A stretch of DNA of 40,964 nt from Marinomonas sp. UCMA 3892 (GTDB lineage Bacteria; Pseudomonadota; Gammaproteobacteria; Pseudomonadales; Marinomonadaceae), in the NCBI RefSeq assembly GCF_012726345.1, contig NZ_PTXN01000003.1:1-40964 (forward strand). Reading direction: 5' to 3'. The translations under genes and the position numbers were made by a program. The notes beneath the pieces were generated by a model, which ran no database searches, was not told where the DNA came from, and worked only from the letters and a program-made list of their open reading frames with translations. Positions 1 to 8,991 of this stretch are shown here, one piece after another (within the stretch, counting starts at the first letter, position 1; each line of letters opens with the position of its first letter).

Positions 1-211
1 ACATGGGTAGCCTCACTTTGGTAGACCAATCCATTTTGCCGTGTTTTCGAAGCCAAGTCAGCACCGTTGATCGGCCTTGGATTCCATAGATCTTTTGAGC
101 TTGCTTATAAGTCATGTCGCCTTTTTCAACGGCCATCACTATCTGTAATTTAAAGCCCATTGTGTAGTCGCGTTGAGTACGCTTGCGTTTGGTATTACTT
201 GGTGTCCCCAT
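1..211 (-). CDS. IS3-family transposase OrfA, N-terminal part (partial)
   Basis: The 5' end of a transposase OrfA starts at 211 with ATG and an AGGAG site just upstream, and runs off the window edge. The first 70 codons give a basic helix-turn-helix protein (MGTPSNTKRKRTQRDYTMGF at the start, then a K-Q-A-Q-K-I-Y-G helix and a W-L-R-K-H-G recognition segment), as in the HTH_Tnp_1 domain of IS3/IS911 OrfA. In this family OrfA binds the inverted repeats and is fused to the DDE OrfB by programmed frameshifting. OrfB is not visible here. Confidence 0.8.
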   Translation of the reverse strand, partial: MGTPSNTKRKRTQRDYTMGFKLQIVMAVEKGDMTYKQAQKIYGIQGRSTVLTWLRKHGKMDWSTKVRLPM

Positions 212-251
212 AATAGGTCTCCTAGGTGTAAACCTATTTCAGGACGGGACA
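1..251 (-). mobile_element. IS3-family insertion sequence, end fragment (continues past window edge)
   Basis: One end of an insertion sequence, read leftward. It contains the 5' part of an OrfA transposase and a terminal segment whose outer end reads TGTCCCGTCCTG on the minus strand (outermost base near 251), followed inward by a leader with an AGGAG ribosome binding site. The TG start fits IS3-type termini. The end lies only a few bases beyond the terminator of the zinc operon, so the insertion did not break znuB. The other end is outside the window, so the target duplication cannot be checked. Confidence 0.75.
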
Positions 252-258
252 CCCCCCC

Positions 259-295
259 AAAAAAGGCCACTTTGGTTTCCCAAAATGACCTTTTT
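259..295 (-). terminator. Rho-independent terminator of the zinc operon
   Basis: On the minus strand a long stem (AAAAAGGTCATTTTGG paired with CCAAAGTGGCCTTTTTT, two mismatches) closes a GAAA tetraloop and ends in a T run. It starts 15 bases after the znuB stop, and its A-rich left arm could also terminate transcription from the other side. Confidence 0.85.
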
Positions 296-309
296 GAATA
301 GCATGAGAT

Positions 310-1101
310 CTAGCGCAAGCGTTTAAATGGCAAGGTATAAGCAATCAAAAACAACAAGGCGGCGCATACCACGACGCTTGGGCCTGTTGGCGTATCCCAA
401 CGGTACGACGCCCACAAACCGCTACAGACAGCCAAACAACCAATCAAACTAGCAAACGATGCCATTTGTACTGGAGTACTCGATAATTTGCGCGCCGTCG
501 CAGCGGGAATAATCATCAAGGAAGTAATCAGCAACACGCCGACGATTTTCATTGCCACGGCAATTACCAAAGCCACTAGCAACATGAGTAGCAGACGAAT
601 TGCCTCTACCGGATAACCTTCTACTTTTGCCAGCTCTTCATTAACGGTTACCGCTAATAATGGCTTCCAAAATGCTACCAATAACGTGATAACCGCCAAG
701 CCGCCACCATATATCCAATAAACATCGGTTTGGCTAATAGCGAGCAAATCACCAAACAAATAGGCCATCAAATCTATACGAATATTGTCGAGAAAACTTA
801 CCGCCACCAAACCAAGTGACAATGCCGAATGCGCTAGAATCCCCAACAAGGTGTCCGTCGCAATAATGTGCTTTTTCTGCAAAGTCACCAACACCAAGGC
901 CAAACCAACGCACAAAACGATAATGGCAAGATTCAAATTGATGTCTAATAAAAAGCCTAATGCCACACCCAGCAAGGCCGAATGCGCCAAGGTATCACCG
1001 AAATAGGCCATGCGTCGCCAAACAACAAACGCGCCTAACGGCCCTGCTACTGCAGCCACACCCAATCCACCTAACAAGGCTCTGAGCAAAAGATCTAACA
1101 T
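310..1101 (-). CDS. znuB: Zinc ABC transporter permease ZnuB
   Basis: Inner-membrane permease of the high-affinity zinc importer, a member of the ABC-3 family. The 263-residue length is normal for ZnuB. About eight hydrophobic segments are visible, and the N-terminal stretch with G-P-L-G-A-F-V-V-W-R-R-M-A-Y-F-G-D-T-L-A-H-S-A is the typical signature of the family. It starts with ATG at 1101, 39 bases after the znuC stop, and is the last gene of the leftward operon nicO-zur-znuC-znuB. It would pair with ZnuC; the periplasmic zinc-binding ZnuA it needs is not encoded in this window. Mn/Fe ABC-3 permeases look similar, but the Zur context supports zinc. Confidence 0.93.
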   Translation of the reverse strand: MLDLLLRALLGGLGVAAVAGPLGAFVVWRRMAYFGDTLAHSALLGVALGFLLDINLNLAIIVLCVGLALVLVTLQKKHIIATDTLLGILAHSALSLGLVAVSFLDNIRIDLMAYLFGDLLAISQTDVYWIYGGGLAVITLLVAFWKPLLAVTVNEELAKVEGYPVEAIRLLLMLLVALVIAVAMKIVGVLLITSLMIIPAATARKLSSTPVQMASFASLIGCLAVCSGLWASYRWDTPTGPSVVVCAALLFLIAYTLPFKRLR

Positions 1102-1140
1102 GCTATTACGAACTCCAAAATCTGCTAACTGGGGATGTTA

Positions 1141-1917
1141 TTAATGATGTTTACAATGGGCGTGAGCATCACCATCGTCCGATAGAATACTGCCGTGTTC
1201 ATCATGCACATGATCATGCTGATGGGCATAAATAGCGATGGATTCATCGGCTCCTGGCACACCAAACAAAGCTTGATAAGCGGGATGCCCTGTTACATGT
1301 TGTGGGCTACCAGAACAGCAAACATGTTGATTGATACACACCACGGTATCGGTTTTCGCCATCACCAAATGCAAATCATGGGATACCATCAGTACGCCGC
1401 AATTTAACTCATTACGAATATTCTCAATCAGGTTATAAAGCTCCACCTGACCATTTACATCCACGCCTTGCACTGGCTCATCGAGCACCAATAAATTTGG
1501 TCGGTTCAATAAGGCGCGCGCCAACAAAACACGTTGTGTTTCACCACCAGACAACACATGCACTTGTGATTTCAACAAATGCCCAATGCCGAGCTTTTCT
1601 AGTGTAGGAAGTATTTGCTGTTTATCGACGCCACGCACCAAAGCCAAAAAATGTTTTACCGTTAATGGTAAAGTTGGATCAATATGCAGCTTTTGCGGCA
1701 TATAACCGATACGCAAAGTTTTATGCCTGACTATTTCGCCAGACGTGGCCTCTTGCAGCCCTAACAAGGTGCGAATGAGGGTACTTTTCCCGCTGCCATT
1801 TGGGCCAATCAAGGTGACAATCTCGCCTTCACTGATCGTCATATCAATGTTTTCAAGCAGCACTCTGCCATCAAACGAAATACCAATTTTATCAAAAGCA
1901 ACCAATCGCTTATTCAC
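1141..1917 (-). CDS. znuC: Zinc ABC transporter ATP-binding protein ZnuC
   Basis: Cytoplasmic ATPase that drives zinc import through ZnuB. Walker A is GPNGSGKST (residues 38-46), the signature is LSGGETQRV (about 122-130), Walker B is LLVLDEP (142-148) and the H-loop is in MVSHDLHLV. The start is GTG at 1917, which overlaps the zur stop by four bases (GTGA), implying translational coupling. The C-terminus (about residue 232 to the end) is a histidine/aspartate-rich tail ([10 protein letters not shown] ... H-A-H-C-K-H-H) that could hold zinc. Such tails occur in some ZnuC proteins; any sensing role is inference. Confidence 0.94.
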   Translation of the reverse strand: MNKRLVAFDKIGISFDGRVLLENIDMTISEGEIVTLIGPNGSGKSTLIRTLLGLQEATSGEIVRHKTLRIGYMPQKLHIDPTLPLTVKHFLALVRGVDKQQILPTLEKLGIGHLLKSQVHVLSGGETQRVLLARALLNRPNLLVLDEPVQGVDVNGQVELYNLIENIRNELNCGVLMVSHDLHLVMAKTDTVVCINQHVCCSGSPQHVTGHPAYQALFGVPGADESIAIYAHQHDHVHDEHGSILSDDGDAHAHCKHH

Positions 1918-2438
1918 GCGTTCGCTCCTGCTGATTTTTCCTTACATTTTGCGCATAAGCCAGTTAGTTCAATGGTTTCAGCACGTAATTCAAAACCTTG
2001 ATGGGCGGCTTTTTCGATCAAGGCCGCATGAATATCTTGGTAATCAAATTCCATAACATTGTGGCATTCATCGCAAATCAAAAAATAACCTTTATGGGCT
2101 TTATCTGCATGGGCGCAACCAAGATAAGCGTTCATCGATTCCACTTTGTGAATCAGACCGGCACTTAACAGAAAGTCCAAGGCGCGATAGACCGTTGGTG
2201 GCGCTGAATTAAAACCTTCTTCCGCTAACTTAGCTAATAACTGATAAGCACCAAGTGGGCGATGACTTTCCCAGATCAATTCCAATGCGCGGCGACGTAC
2301 TTTCGTTAATCGCTGGCCTTGCTCTGCACACAGGGTTTCCGCTGTTTCTAACGCCGTATCAATACAATCATTATGGTTGTGATGACTATGTTGATGAGAA
2401 TCTTGTTGTGAGTGCTGATGTGAGTCTTCATGTTTCAT
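1914..2438 (-). CDS. zur: Zinc uptake regulator Zur (Fur family)
   Basis: Fur-family repressor that, when zinc-loaded, shuts off zinc uptake genes. I place the start at ATG 2438 because AGGAAGG lies just upstream and because this ATG overlaps the stop of the preceding gene by one base (TAATG); an in-frame extension to 2549 would read back into nicO. The product is 174 residues, with a winged helix ([11 protein letters not shown] near 80-90) and two structural zinc CxxC pairs (C122/C125 and C162/C165). The N-terminus carries an unusual extra histidine-rich leader ([16 protein letters not shown]) before the usual domain. It lies between the metal permease gene and znuC, so it probably regulates its own operon through the box at 3430. 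Confidence 0.92.
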   Translation of the reverse strand: MKHEDSHQHSQQDSHQHSHHNHNDCIDTALETAETLCAEQGQRLTKVRRRALELIWESHRPLGAYQLLAKLAEEGFNSAPPTVYRALDFLLSAGLIHKVESMNAYLGCAHADKAHKGYFLICDECHNVMEFDYQDIHAALIEKAAHQGFELRAETIELTGLCAKCKEKSAGANA

Positions 2439-3397
2439 TAGAAAGCCCTTCCTGCATTGCTTACGTAACTCCAAATCATTGAAGTACTGATGATTATCAA
2501 AGCGAAAGCGGCAAGAAAACCAAAGGTGCGCGACACTCGCTGTCGCCAAACACGATGCTCACTACTTAACGCAAAACCTGTATCACGAACAAAAACACTA
2601 ACGCCAGCCAAAGCAGCGACAGTAATAGCAGTACCTAATGCCATGGCAAAGGTTGCCACCAAACCCCAAACAAAAATGCCCGTGCTCAAAGAGAATAACA
2701 AAACTAAAATCGCCCCAGTACAGGGACGAATACCCACCGCGGCCACCATTGCCCAAATGCTACGACGAGCGGTTTTCGCTTCATCTTTGTGGTGAGAACA
2801 ACATGCATGACCATGAGAATGCTCATGGGAGTGATCGTGATGCTCCGCAGAATGATCGTGTTGATGTTCTTCAAGATGGTCTTGTGAATGATCGTGACCA
2901 CAACCAGATTGGCCGCGTAATAAACGCAAAAGAATCCACACACCAATCAAGCCAACTGCAGCAAAACTCGCCACTTCAAAAAAACGACTGATTTGCATGG
3001 CTTTTCCTGCCAAGGAAAACACTTGGCTAAGCACAACAATAACTAAAACCGCCATCACTGCCTGAACACCAGCGCACAAAAATGCCAAGCTAATACCACG
3101 ACGCAATGGCGCTTTGCTCGCCAACATATAAGCAGAAATAACCGCCTTACCATGACCCGGTCCAGCCGCGTGAAAAACGCCATAAAAGAAGCTTGTAGAG
3201 ATTAACCCCCACAGTAAAACCGGACTGCCGCCTTTGCTGATAGAGCGAACTAAAGACACTAATTCACGATGAAAAATGGCCTGCTGAGAAATAATCCACT
3301 GGATAAAATCTTGATACAGCGCAAAATTAATCGCGGCATAAAGAGGCGAGTTGAGACATAAAAAAGATAACAATAAAAAAGCGACGTTCTTTGCCAT
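2438..3397 (-). CDS. NicO-family nickel/cobalt/zinc-type metal permease with signal sequence
   Basis: Polytopic membrane protein of the NicO/RcnA-type family. A signal-like N-terminus (MAKNVAFLLLSFLCLNSPLYA) is followed by about six membrane segments. The family motif HAAGPGHGK is at about residues 76-84, and a very histidine-rich cytoplasmic loop lies at about 166-206 (H-D-H-S repeats, then H-A-C-C-S-H-H). The start at 3397 is chosen because it gives the signal peptide; an upstream in-frame ATG at 3445 would overlap the Zur box. Its stop overlaps the zur ATG by one base, so it leads the operon. Family members move Ni/Co; placement under a Zur box suggests a role in zinc supply, which is inference. 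Confidence 0.85.
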   Translation of the reverse strand: MAKNVAFLLLSFLCLNSPLYAAINFALYQDFIQWIISQQAIFHRELVSLVRSISKGGSPVLLWGLISTSFFYGVFHAAGPGHGKAVISAYMLASKAPLRRGISLAFLCAGVQAVMAVLVIVVLSQVFSLAGKAMQISRFFEVASFAAVGLIGVWILLRLLRGQSGCGHDHSQDHLEEHQHDHSAEHHDHSHEHSHGHACCSHHKDEAKTARRSIWAMVAAVGIRPCTGAILVLLFSLSTGIFVWGLVATFAMALGTAITVAALAGVSVFVRDTGFALSSEHRVWRQRVSRTFGFLAAFALIIISTSMIWSYVSNAGRAF

Positions 3398-3429
3398 AAA
3401 TTGGCTCTCACCGAGATTGGATACAATTT

Positions 3430-3444
3430 TGTTATGATATAACA
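3430..3444. promoter_or_regulatory. Zur box in front of the nicO-zur-znuCB operon
   Basis: TGTTATGATATAACA, two perfect 6-base arms (TGTTAT/ATAACA) around a 3-base centre, matches the core of the gammaproteobacterial Zur consensus (TGTTATANTATAACA). It ends 33 bases before the NicO start codon, where a bound repressor would cover the promoter. No second copy was seen near the DUF1007 or marC genes. Confidence 0.85.
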
Positions 3445-3512
3445 AGTAAAACCCAAGGAGAAGCCAAAGCCTAGAAACGCCGCATTTTGTACAAAATTTA
3501 ATTCATAGCCAC

Positions 3513-4133
3513 TTAGCTAATGGTTGAAGTGACCGGATGTAAAAAACCCATCACGCCACTCATAAAGATCTGCGCAGCCATGGCTGCCAAAATCAAACCG
3601 GTAATCTTAGACAAGACATTTAAGCCTGTTCGACCGAGCATTTTCTCAATCAAAGAACCGGAATACAGAATAATCGCTAAAGTACCTAACGCCAACAACA
3701 AACCACATAAGCCAATGAACAAATCCCAACCTTGTAGTTCAGCACCGTAAACCAGAATTGTACCAATTGTCGCAGGTCCAATAATCGTCGGCACCGCCAA
3801 TGGCACAACAGACACATCGTCACGCTCTTCACTTGGCATACCAACCGCATGGTTACGCGTACCATCACGAACCAAACTCAAGGCAGACATAAACAACAAA
3901 ATCCCTGAGCCGATACGAAAAGAATCCAGCGTGATACCTAATACCGCAAACAAACTGCCGCCAAAAAATAACAGCACTAAAGAAATCGCCACTGAAGCAA
4001 TAATGGCTTTATTTGCCACCTGTCGACGAGATGCCGAGGATTCTCCACGGGTTAACGCAAGAAACATAGACAGCACAAAAAACGGCGCGAAGAGAAAAAA
4101 GAACTTAATCCAAGTTGAAATTAATAAACTCAT
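3513..4133 (-). CDS. MarC/YhgN family integral membrane protein
   Basis: A 206-residue inner-membrane protein with about six hydrophobic segments. The conserved core V-P-L-A-V-P-T-I-I-G-P-A-T-I-G-T-I (about residues 110-126) and the R-x-G-S-G-I-L-L-F segment before it are typical of the MarC/UPF0056 family. The family's function is unknown; the old link to multiple antibiotic resistance was not sustained. It is read leftward, 115 bases upstream of the NicO start, with the Zur box in between, so it is probably a separate transcription unit reading toward the zinc operon. Confidence 0.88.
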   Translation of the reverse strand: MSLLISTWIKFFFLFAPFFVLSMFLALTRGESSASRRQVANKAIIASVAISLVLLFFGGSLFAVLGITLDSFRIGSGILLFMSALSLVRDGTRNHAVGMPSEERDDVSVVPLAVPTIIGPATIGTILVYGAELQGWDLFIGLCGLLLALGTLAIILYSGSLIEKMLGRTGLNVLSKITGLILAAMAAQIFMSGVMGFLHPVTSTIS

Positions 4134-4406
4134 TTAGAAGAATCACCAAAAAAGCAGACAGCAAAACCGAATGCTTATTGAAACCTTTGCTCGATGTCAG
4201 AAGCCAAGACGAAACAAAGATCTCTTATTATCTAAAGCCCTATCTTATAGTGCTAGGACTCACCCAATTTACCGCACTTGTGGCACAGTAAATATTTATC
4301 TGAAAGCAGTCTCTATTTAAGGACCGTCCCGAAGAGAACGCAGATGGGGGAATTCTAGCAAAGAATCAGAAAAAATGAGGAAAAAATGACATTGAATTAC
4401 AAAAAG
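4134..4406. other. Intergenic region between marC and the RND pump
   Basis: About 270 bases without a credible gene. It must hold the marC promoter on the minus strand. No RNA gene or repeat was recognised. Confidence 0.5.
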
Positions 4407-4432
4407 AAAAGCCGACACAAAGTCGGCTTTTC
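4407..4432 (-). terminator. Terminator of the RND pump operon
   Basis: A ten-base perfect stem (AAAAGCCGAC / GTCGGCTTTT) around ACAAA, 24 bases after the pump stop codon. The T run on the minus strand fits termination of the leftward efflux operon. Confidence 0.85.
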
Positions 4433-4455
4433 GAACAAAAAATAAGCGTCTCTTA

Positions 4456-7400
4456 TTAGACTGCTTTATTTGACGCTTTGAAGCGCCCAAGTACCCATGT
4501 GAAGAACACAGGAACAAACAATACACCCAAGACGGTTGCGGAGATCATGCCACCGATAACACTCACACCTAAAGAGTGCTGACTTGCCGCACCAGCTCCT
4601 GTAGCTATCGTTAAAGGTACTACCCCTAAAATAAAGGCCATTGACGTCATAATGATAGGTCTAAAACGCAATTTTGCGGCTTGGATCGCTGATTCTTTTA
4701 ACGAATGCCCTTGCTGATAAAGATCTTTAGCGAACTCAACAATCAAGATGGCATTTTTCGCCGATAAACCAATAATCGTAATCAGACCTACCTTGAAATA
4801 AACGTCATTCGACATCCCCATCAGATATACTGCTGCAACCGCACCAAGCGCCCCAATCGGAATAATCAGAATAACTGAAAAAGGAATAGACCAGCTTTCG
4901 TACAATGCTACCAAGAGTAAAAAAACCACCAAAATAGAAATGGTTAGCAGCATTGGAGCTTGTGAACCCGCAGCTTTCTCTTGGTAAGACAACCCAGTCC
5001 ACTCATAGCCAATACCTTTTGGCAGCGTACTAATAATACGTTCAATTTCCGCCATTGCCTCGCCAGAACTGTGTCCAGGCATTGGACTACCGGAAATTTT
5101 ATACGTTGGGTAACCATTGTAACGAGACACCTGAACCGGCCCGATTTCCCACGAGCTACTTGCAAAAGAGCGCATTGGAACAAGGTTACCCTCGTCATTT
5201 AACACTTGCAGCTCTAAGACACGCTCTGGTGTCATACGATCTGCAACATCAGCTTGCACAACAACGCGTTGCAAGCGGCCTGCATTAGTAAAGTCGTTAA
5301 CTGAAGCCGAACCGTACGCTGTTGATACCGCATTGTTGATTGATTCGAACCCCACGCCCAATGCTGTCGCTTTTTGACGATCTATATTAATTCTAAGCTG
5401 CGGTGCATCTTCTAAACCTTCCATCATGGCATAAGCAATGATTGGAGATGCATTCGCTTGGCCTAGGACAATATTACGCGCATTAGTTAACGCTTCTCGA
5501 CCTAGATTACTACGGTCTTGCAATCGCAATGAGAAGCCACCAGAGTTCCCCATTCCTTCAATCGATGGAGGTTCCACCGCCATCGAACGACCATCTGTGA
5601 TGCTGCCGGCAAATTGATTGTAAGCCATCGTTTCATCAAATAAAGACTGCTGTCGATCAGACCAGTCGGTGAAAGTCGGAAATAGCAAACCAGCATTCGC
5701 CCCCATTCCAGAGAAACTAAAGCCCATGACTGTAACTACGTTTTCAACCGCATCACGCTGACCTAAAAATTTCTCAGCATCTTTCATCGTCTCATTGGTT
5801 CGAGAGAAAGTTGCACCAGCAGGAAGCTGTAAATCGACGATCATGTAACCTTGGTCTTCTGTTGGCACAAAAGATTCTGGTAAACGCAGATAGGCATAAC
5901 CAAGGCCAATAATCAGCACAAGATACACCAACATGAAACGTCCAGAACGGTTTACTAGCATGCCATTTAATATAGAGTAACGATGAGTTAATCTCGCAAA
6001 TTTGCGGTTAAACCAACCAAAAAAGCCGCCTTTTTCGTGGTGCGCTTCTTTATTAATAGGTTTCAATAGGGTAGCACACAATGCAGGCGTAAAAGTTAGT
6101 GCCAATATCCCGGACAACATAATAGAAACAGCAAGAGACATAGAGAACTGTTGATAAATAATACCGACGGATCCGCTCATAAAAGCCAGCGGAACAAATA
6201 CCGCCGATAGAACCAAGGTAATGCCCACGATAGCACCAGACACTTGCCCCATCGCTTTGATCGTAGCATCTTTTGGAGGAAGGCCTTCTTCCACCATGAT
6301 GCGCTCAACGTTTTCAACAACTACAATGGCATCATCCACTAAAATACCAATGGCGAGTACCATACCAAACATGGTCATCATGTTTACCGAGAAGCCCATC
6401 AAAGACATCACTGCAAACGTCCCTAAAATACAAACAGGAACAACGATAGTAGGAATTAATGTGTAGCGTAAATTCTGCAAGAACAACAACATCACAAGAA
6501 AAACTAAGACAATCGCCTCAATCAAGGTATAAATTACTTTTTCAATTGCTGCACTAACGAATTTAGAGGTGTCATAAGGAAAACTGATTTGAATGTCATC
6601 TGGAAAGTTCGCTTCCAATTCCGCTGCGCGAGCTTTTATCGCTTTCACCGTCTCTATCGCATTCGCACCTGGCGATAGCTGAACCGCCCCCATAATGGCT
6701 TTGTGACCATTTAAACGTGTTTCGAAGTTATAATCTTGCTTACCCAGCTCTACACGAGCCACATCTTTAAGATAAACAGCTGAACCATCCACGTTACTAC
6801 GTAAAACGATATTGCCAAATTCTTCTGGATCTTCCAAAAAACCTTTCACAACCAAGCTAGCAGTAAGCTCTTGCGCATCATCAGCGGGTCGACCACCAAA
6901 GCTACCAGCAGGTACCTGAACGTTTTGGTTTCTAATTGCGTTATTAATATCACCTATAGATAAACCGTAACTCAGCAGTTTCTCTGGCGAAACCCAAACC
7001 CGCATAGCTGCTTCGGTGCCAAAATACTGCAGCTTACCCACACCCTTTACACGACGAATATTATTATTAATATTTCGTGCAGCGTAATCTGCCAAGGCAA
7101 TAATACTCTTGGACGAATCATCACCTTTGAAGGTCAAAGCATAGATCATCAAGAAACCTGAGCTTGCTTGGTCAACTTGCACGCCTTGAGCAATAACACT
7201 ACTTGGTAAGCGCGCTTCCGCCTTTTTTAGGCGGTTTTGTATATCAACCTGAGCTAAATCTGGGTCAGTGCCTGGTTCAAAAGACGCAGTAATTTGTGCA
7301 ATACCGTTTGCGTTACTAGAAGAGTCAAAATAGAGCAAACCTTTTGCTCCATTTAATTCTTCCTCTATTACACTGGTTACCGAATCAACCAACACTTGAG

Positions 7401-7560
7401 CGGATGCGCCAGGATATGTGGCGGTGATTTCAACCTGCGGCGGTGCGACTACCGGAAATTGCGATACTGGCAAAGTTGGTAGAGCAAGTAGACCCGCCAA
7501 CAAAATAAAGATCGCCATGACCCAAGCAAAGTTGGGACGTGCAATAAAAAAATTAGACAT
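4456..7560 (-). CDS. RND multidrug efflux permease, HAE1 family (AcrB/MexB-like)
   Basis: Inner-membrane proton-driven drug pump, 1034 residues, the normal length for HAE1 RND proteins. The start MSNFFIARPNFAWVMAIFIL, the paired aspartates of the proton relay in G-I-L-V-D-D-A-I-V-V-V-E-N-V-E (TM4), and the later G-L-I-T-I-I-G-L-S-A-K-N-A-I-L-I-V-E-F-A-K segment (TM10, lysine of the relay) are all present. It lies 51 bases after the stop of the membrane-fusion protein gene and ends in a terminator, forming a two-gene operon without an outer-membrane channel, which must come from elsewhere (TolC-like). A TetR-type gene diverges from the operon. Substrates cannot be read from sequence. Confidence 0.95.
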   Translation of the reverse strand: MSNFFIARPNFAWVMAIFILLAGLLALPTLPVSQFPVVAPPQVEITATYPGASAQVLVDSVTSVIEEELNGAKGLLYFDSSSNANGIAQITASFEPGTDPDLAQVDIQNRLKKAEARLPSSVIAQGVQVDQASSGFLMIYALTFKGDDSSKSIIALADYAARNINNNIRRVKGVGKLQYFGTEAAMRVWVSPEKLLSYGLSIGDINNAIRNQNVQVPAGSFGGRPADDAQELTASLVVKGFLEDPEEFGNIVLRSNVDGSAVYLKDVARVELGKQDYNFETRLNGHKAIMGAVQLSPGANAIETVKAIKARAAELEANFPDDIQISFPYDTSKFVSAAIEKVIYTLIEAIVLVFLVMLLFLQNLRYTLIPTIVVPVCILGTFAVMSLMGFSVNMMTMFGMVLAIGILVDDAIVVVENVERIMVEEGLPPKDATIKAMGQVSGAIVGITLVLSAVFVPLAFMSGSVGIIYQQFSMSLAVSIMLSGILALTFTPALCATLLKPINKEAHHEKGGFFGWFNRKFARLTHRYSILNGMLVNRSGRFMLVYLVLIIGLGYAYLRLPESFVPTEDQGYMIVDLQLPAGATFSRTNETMKDAEKFLGQRDAVENVVTVMGFSFSGMGANAGLLFPTFTDWSDRQQSLFDETMAYNQFAGSITDGRSMAVEPPSIEGMGNSGGFSLRLQDRSNLGREALTNARNIVLGQANASPIIAYAMMEGLEDAPQLRINIDRQKATALGVGFESINNAVSTAYGSASVNDFTNAGRLQRVVVQADVADRMTPERVLELQVLNDEGNLVPMRSFASSSWEIGPVQVSRYNGYPTYKISGSPMPGHSSGEAMAEIERIISTLPKGIGYEWTGLSYQEKAAGSQAPMLLTISILVVFLLLVALYESWSIPFSVILIIPIGALGAVAAVYLMGMSNDVYFKVGLITIIGLSAKNAILIVEFAKDLYQQGHSLKESAIQAAKLRFRPIIMTSMAFILGVVPLTIATGAGAASQHSLGVSVIGGMISATVLGVLFVPVFFTWVLGRFKASNKAV

Positions 7561-7611
7561 GTATTAAGCCTCTAAAACGTCTTAATAGTTAAGGTAAAGT
7601 GAACAATAAAA

Positions 7612-8757
7612 TTAGGTGTTAGAGGCTACATTTACGGAAGCTGTTACCTTCTCCCCCGCTTGATACATAGCTGCATTATCAATAATTACTTTATCGCCAG
7701 CATTTAATCCCTCGGTAATACGCCACAAATTTTGAGACATTGAGCCCGTTACAACTGAACGAGATTCCACTGCATTTTGACTATTAACAACGTAAACAAA
7801 CGCATGTCCCCCGTTACCACGCATGACAGCACGTTGAGGAATCAATATAGCTTTATCAGAATGAGACTGAACAGCCTCAACACGAACATACATACCAGGC
7901 AGTAGTACTTTATTCGGGTTTGGGAACAAGCCTCGTAACACAACGTTGCCAGTTTTTTCATCTACCTGACTGTCAGAAAATAACAATTTCCCTTCGAAGC
8001 TTTTGTTGTAACCGTCTAACTTTGCCATCAATTTAGTACTGTTAGCAGAAGTACCATCTTCTACAGATTGTCTATATTTCAAGGTATCGGTAACAGATTG
8101 AGTAAAGTCGATATAAACAGAGTCAAGTTGCTGAATAGTTGCTAATAAGGTTGTATCATTTTGTCCTACTAACATACCTTCACTTACATTTGCTCGACCA
8201 ATTCGACCTGAAATAGGTGCTCGTACTGTTGCGTATTCAAGGCTCAGTTCGGCATTCGCAACATCTGCTTTGGCAGAAGCAACAGAGGCACTAGCGCTCA
8301 GATAGGCAGCTTGTGCAGCATCAAAAGTTTGCTTGCTGACCGCTTGAGACTTCAACAAAGGCGCATAGCGATCCACCAGCATTTTTGCATCAAACAAAGT
8401 GGCTTCCGCCATTGCTAACTTCCCCTTAGAACTAGCAAGTGCAATTTTTAAAGATGCAGGATCGATTTCAAATAATACATCTCCCGCTTTGACATCTGAG
8501 CCTTCAATAAAAGTTCTATGTAATACGATACCAGGTACACGAGCACGTACTTCTGCCTCACGAATAGGTTCAATTCGTCCTGGCAAAATAGCATTTTCTT
8601 CATATTCAATTGGTTGCACAGTGATTACTGTGGCAGCTCTTACACTTGGAGGAGGACTAGCTTGAGCCTCTGGCTCACTCGAGGTACAGCCAGATACTGC
8701 AAATAACACCGCCAAAACTGGTAGCAACGCTCGTCCATTTTTCAGAATTCGTACCAT
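7612..8757 (-). CDS. RND efflux periplasmic adaptor lipoprotein (AcrA/MexA-like)
   Basis: Membrane-fusion protein that joins the RND pump to an outer-membrane channel. The 381-residue product has a lipoprotein signal (hydrophobic stretch, then V-S-G-C at about residues 21-24). It is followed by the biotinyl-lipoyl half G-R-I-E-P-I-R-E-A-E-V-R-A-R-V-P-G-I-V, an alpha-helical hairpin rich in Ala/Lys (about 100-170), the second lipoyl half T-V-R-A-P-I-S-G-R-I-G-R, and a beta-barrel domain. It is the first gene of the operon; the promoter lies in the 234-base gap shared with the divergent TetR gene. Confidence 0.93.
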   Translation of the reverse strand: MVRILKNGRALLPVLAVLFAVSGCTSSEPEAQASPPPSVRAATVITVQPIEYEENAILPGRIEPIREAEVRARVPGIVLHRTFIEGSDVKAGDVLFEIDPASLKIALASSKGKLAMAEATLFDAKMLVDRYAPLLKSQAVSKQTFDAAQAAYLSASASVASAKADVANAELSLEYATVRAPISGRIGRANVSEGMLVGQNDTTLLATIQQLDSVYIDFTQSVTDTLKYRQSVEDGTSANSTKLMAKLDGYNKSFEGKLLFSDSQVDEKTGNVVLRGLFPNPNKVLLPGMYVRVEAVQSHSDKAILIPQRAVMRGNGGHAFVYVVNSQNAVESRSVVTGSMSQNLWRITEGLNAGDKVIIDNAAMYQAGEKVTASVNVASNT

Positions 8758-8820
8758 TGGTTAATACCTTAAATTTTTGCCAGAGATAAAATAGCTTTAA
8801 ATAGTATTGAAATAATCCAA

Positions 8821-8840
8821 ATGAATCTATAGTGATTCAT
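8821..8840. promoter_or_regulatory. Candidate TetR-type operator between pump and regulator genes
   Basis: ATGAATCTATAGTGATTCAT is a perfect inverted repeat, 7-base arms with a 6-base centre, in the divergent intergenic region. A related half-site (GATATTCATTT) follows. Position and symmetry suit the adjacent TetR-family repressor; binding is inference. Confidence 0.6.
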
Positions 8841-8991
8841 TTGATATTCATTTAATTCACTTTGTTTGTGCTTTTTACTCACATCTAAGATTTCATATAT
8901 TAGATATTCTGCGTAAAATCCCTTTGCATAAAATGCGAAAAACGTAGACAGCCATTAGACATGGCTATTTAAAGACAAACTGGATAGAGAT

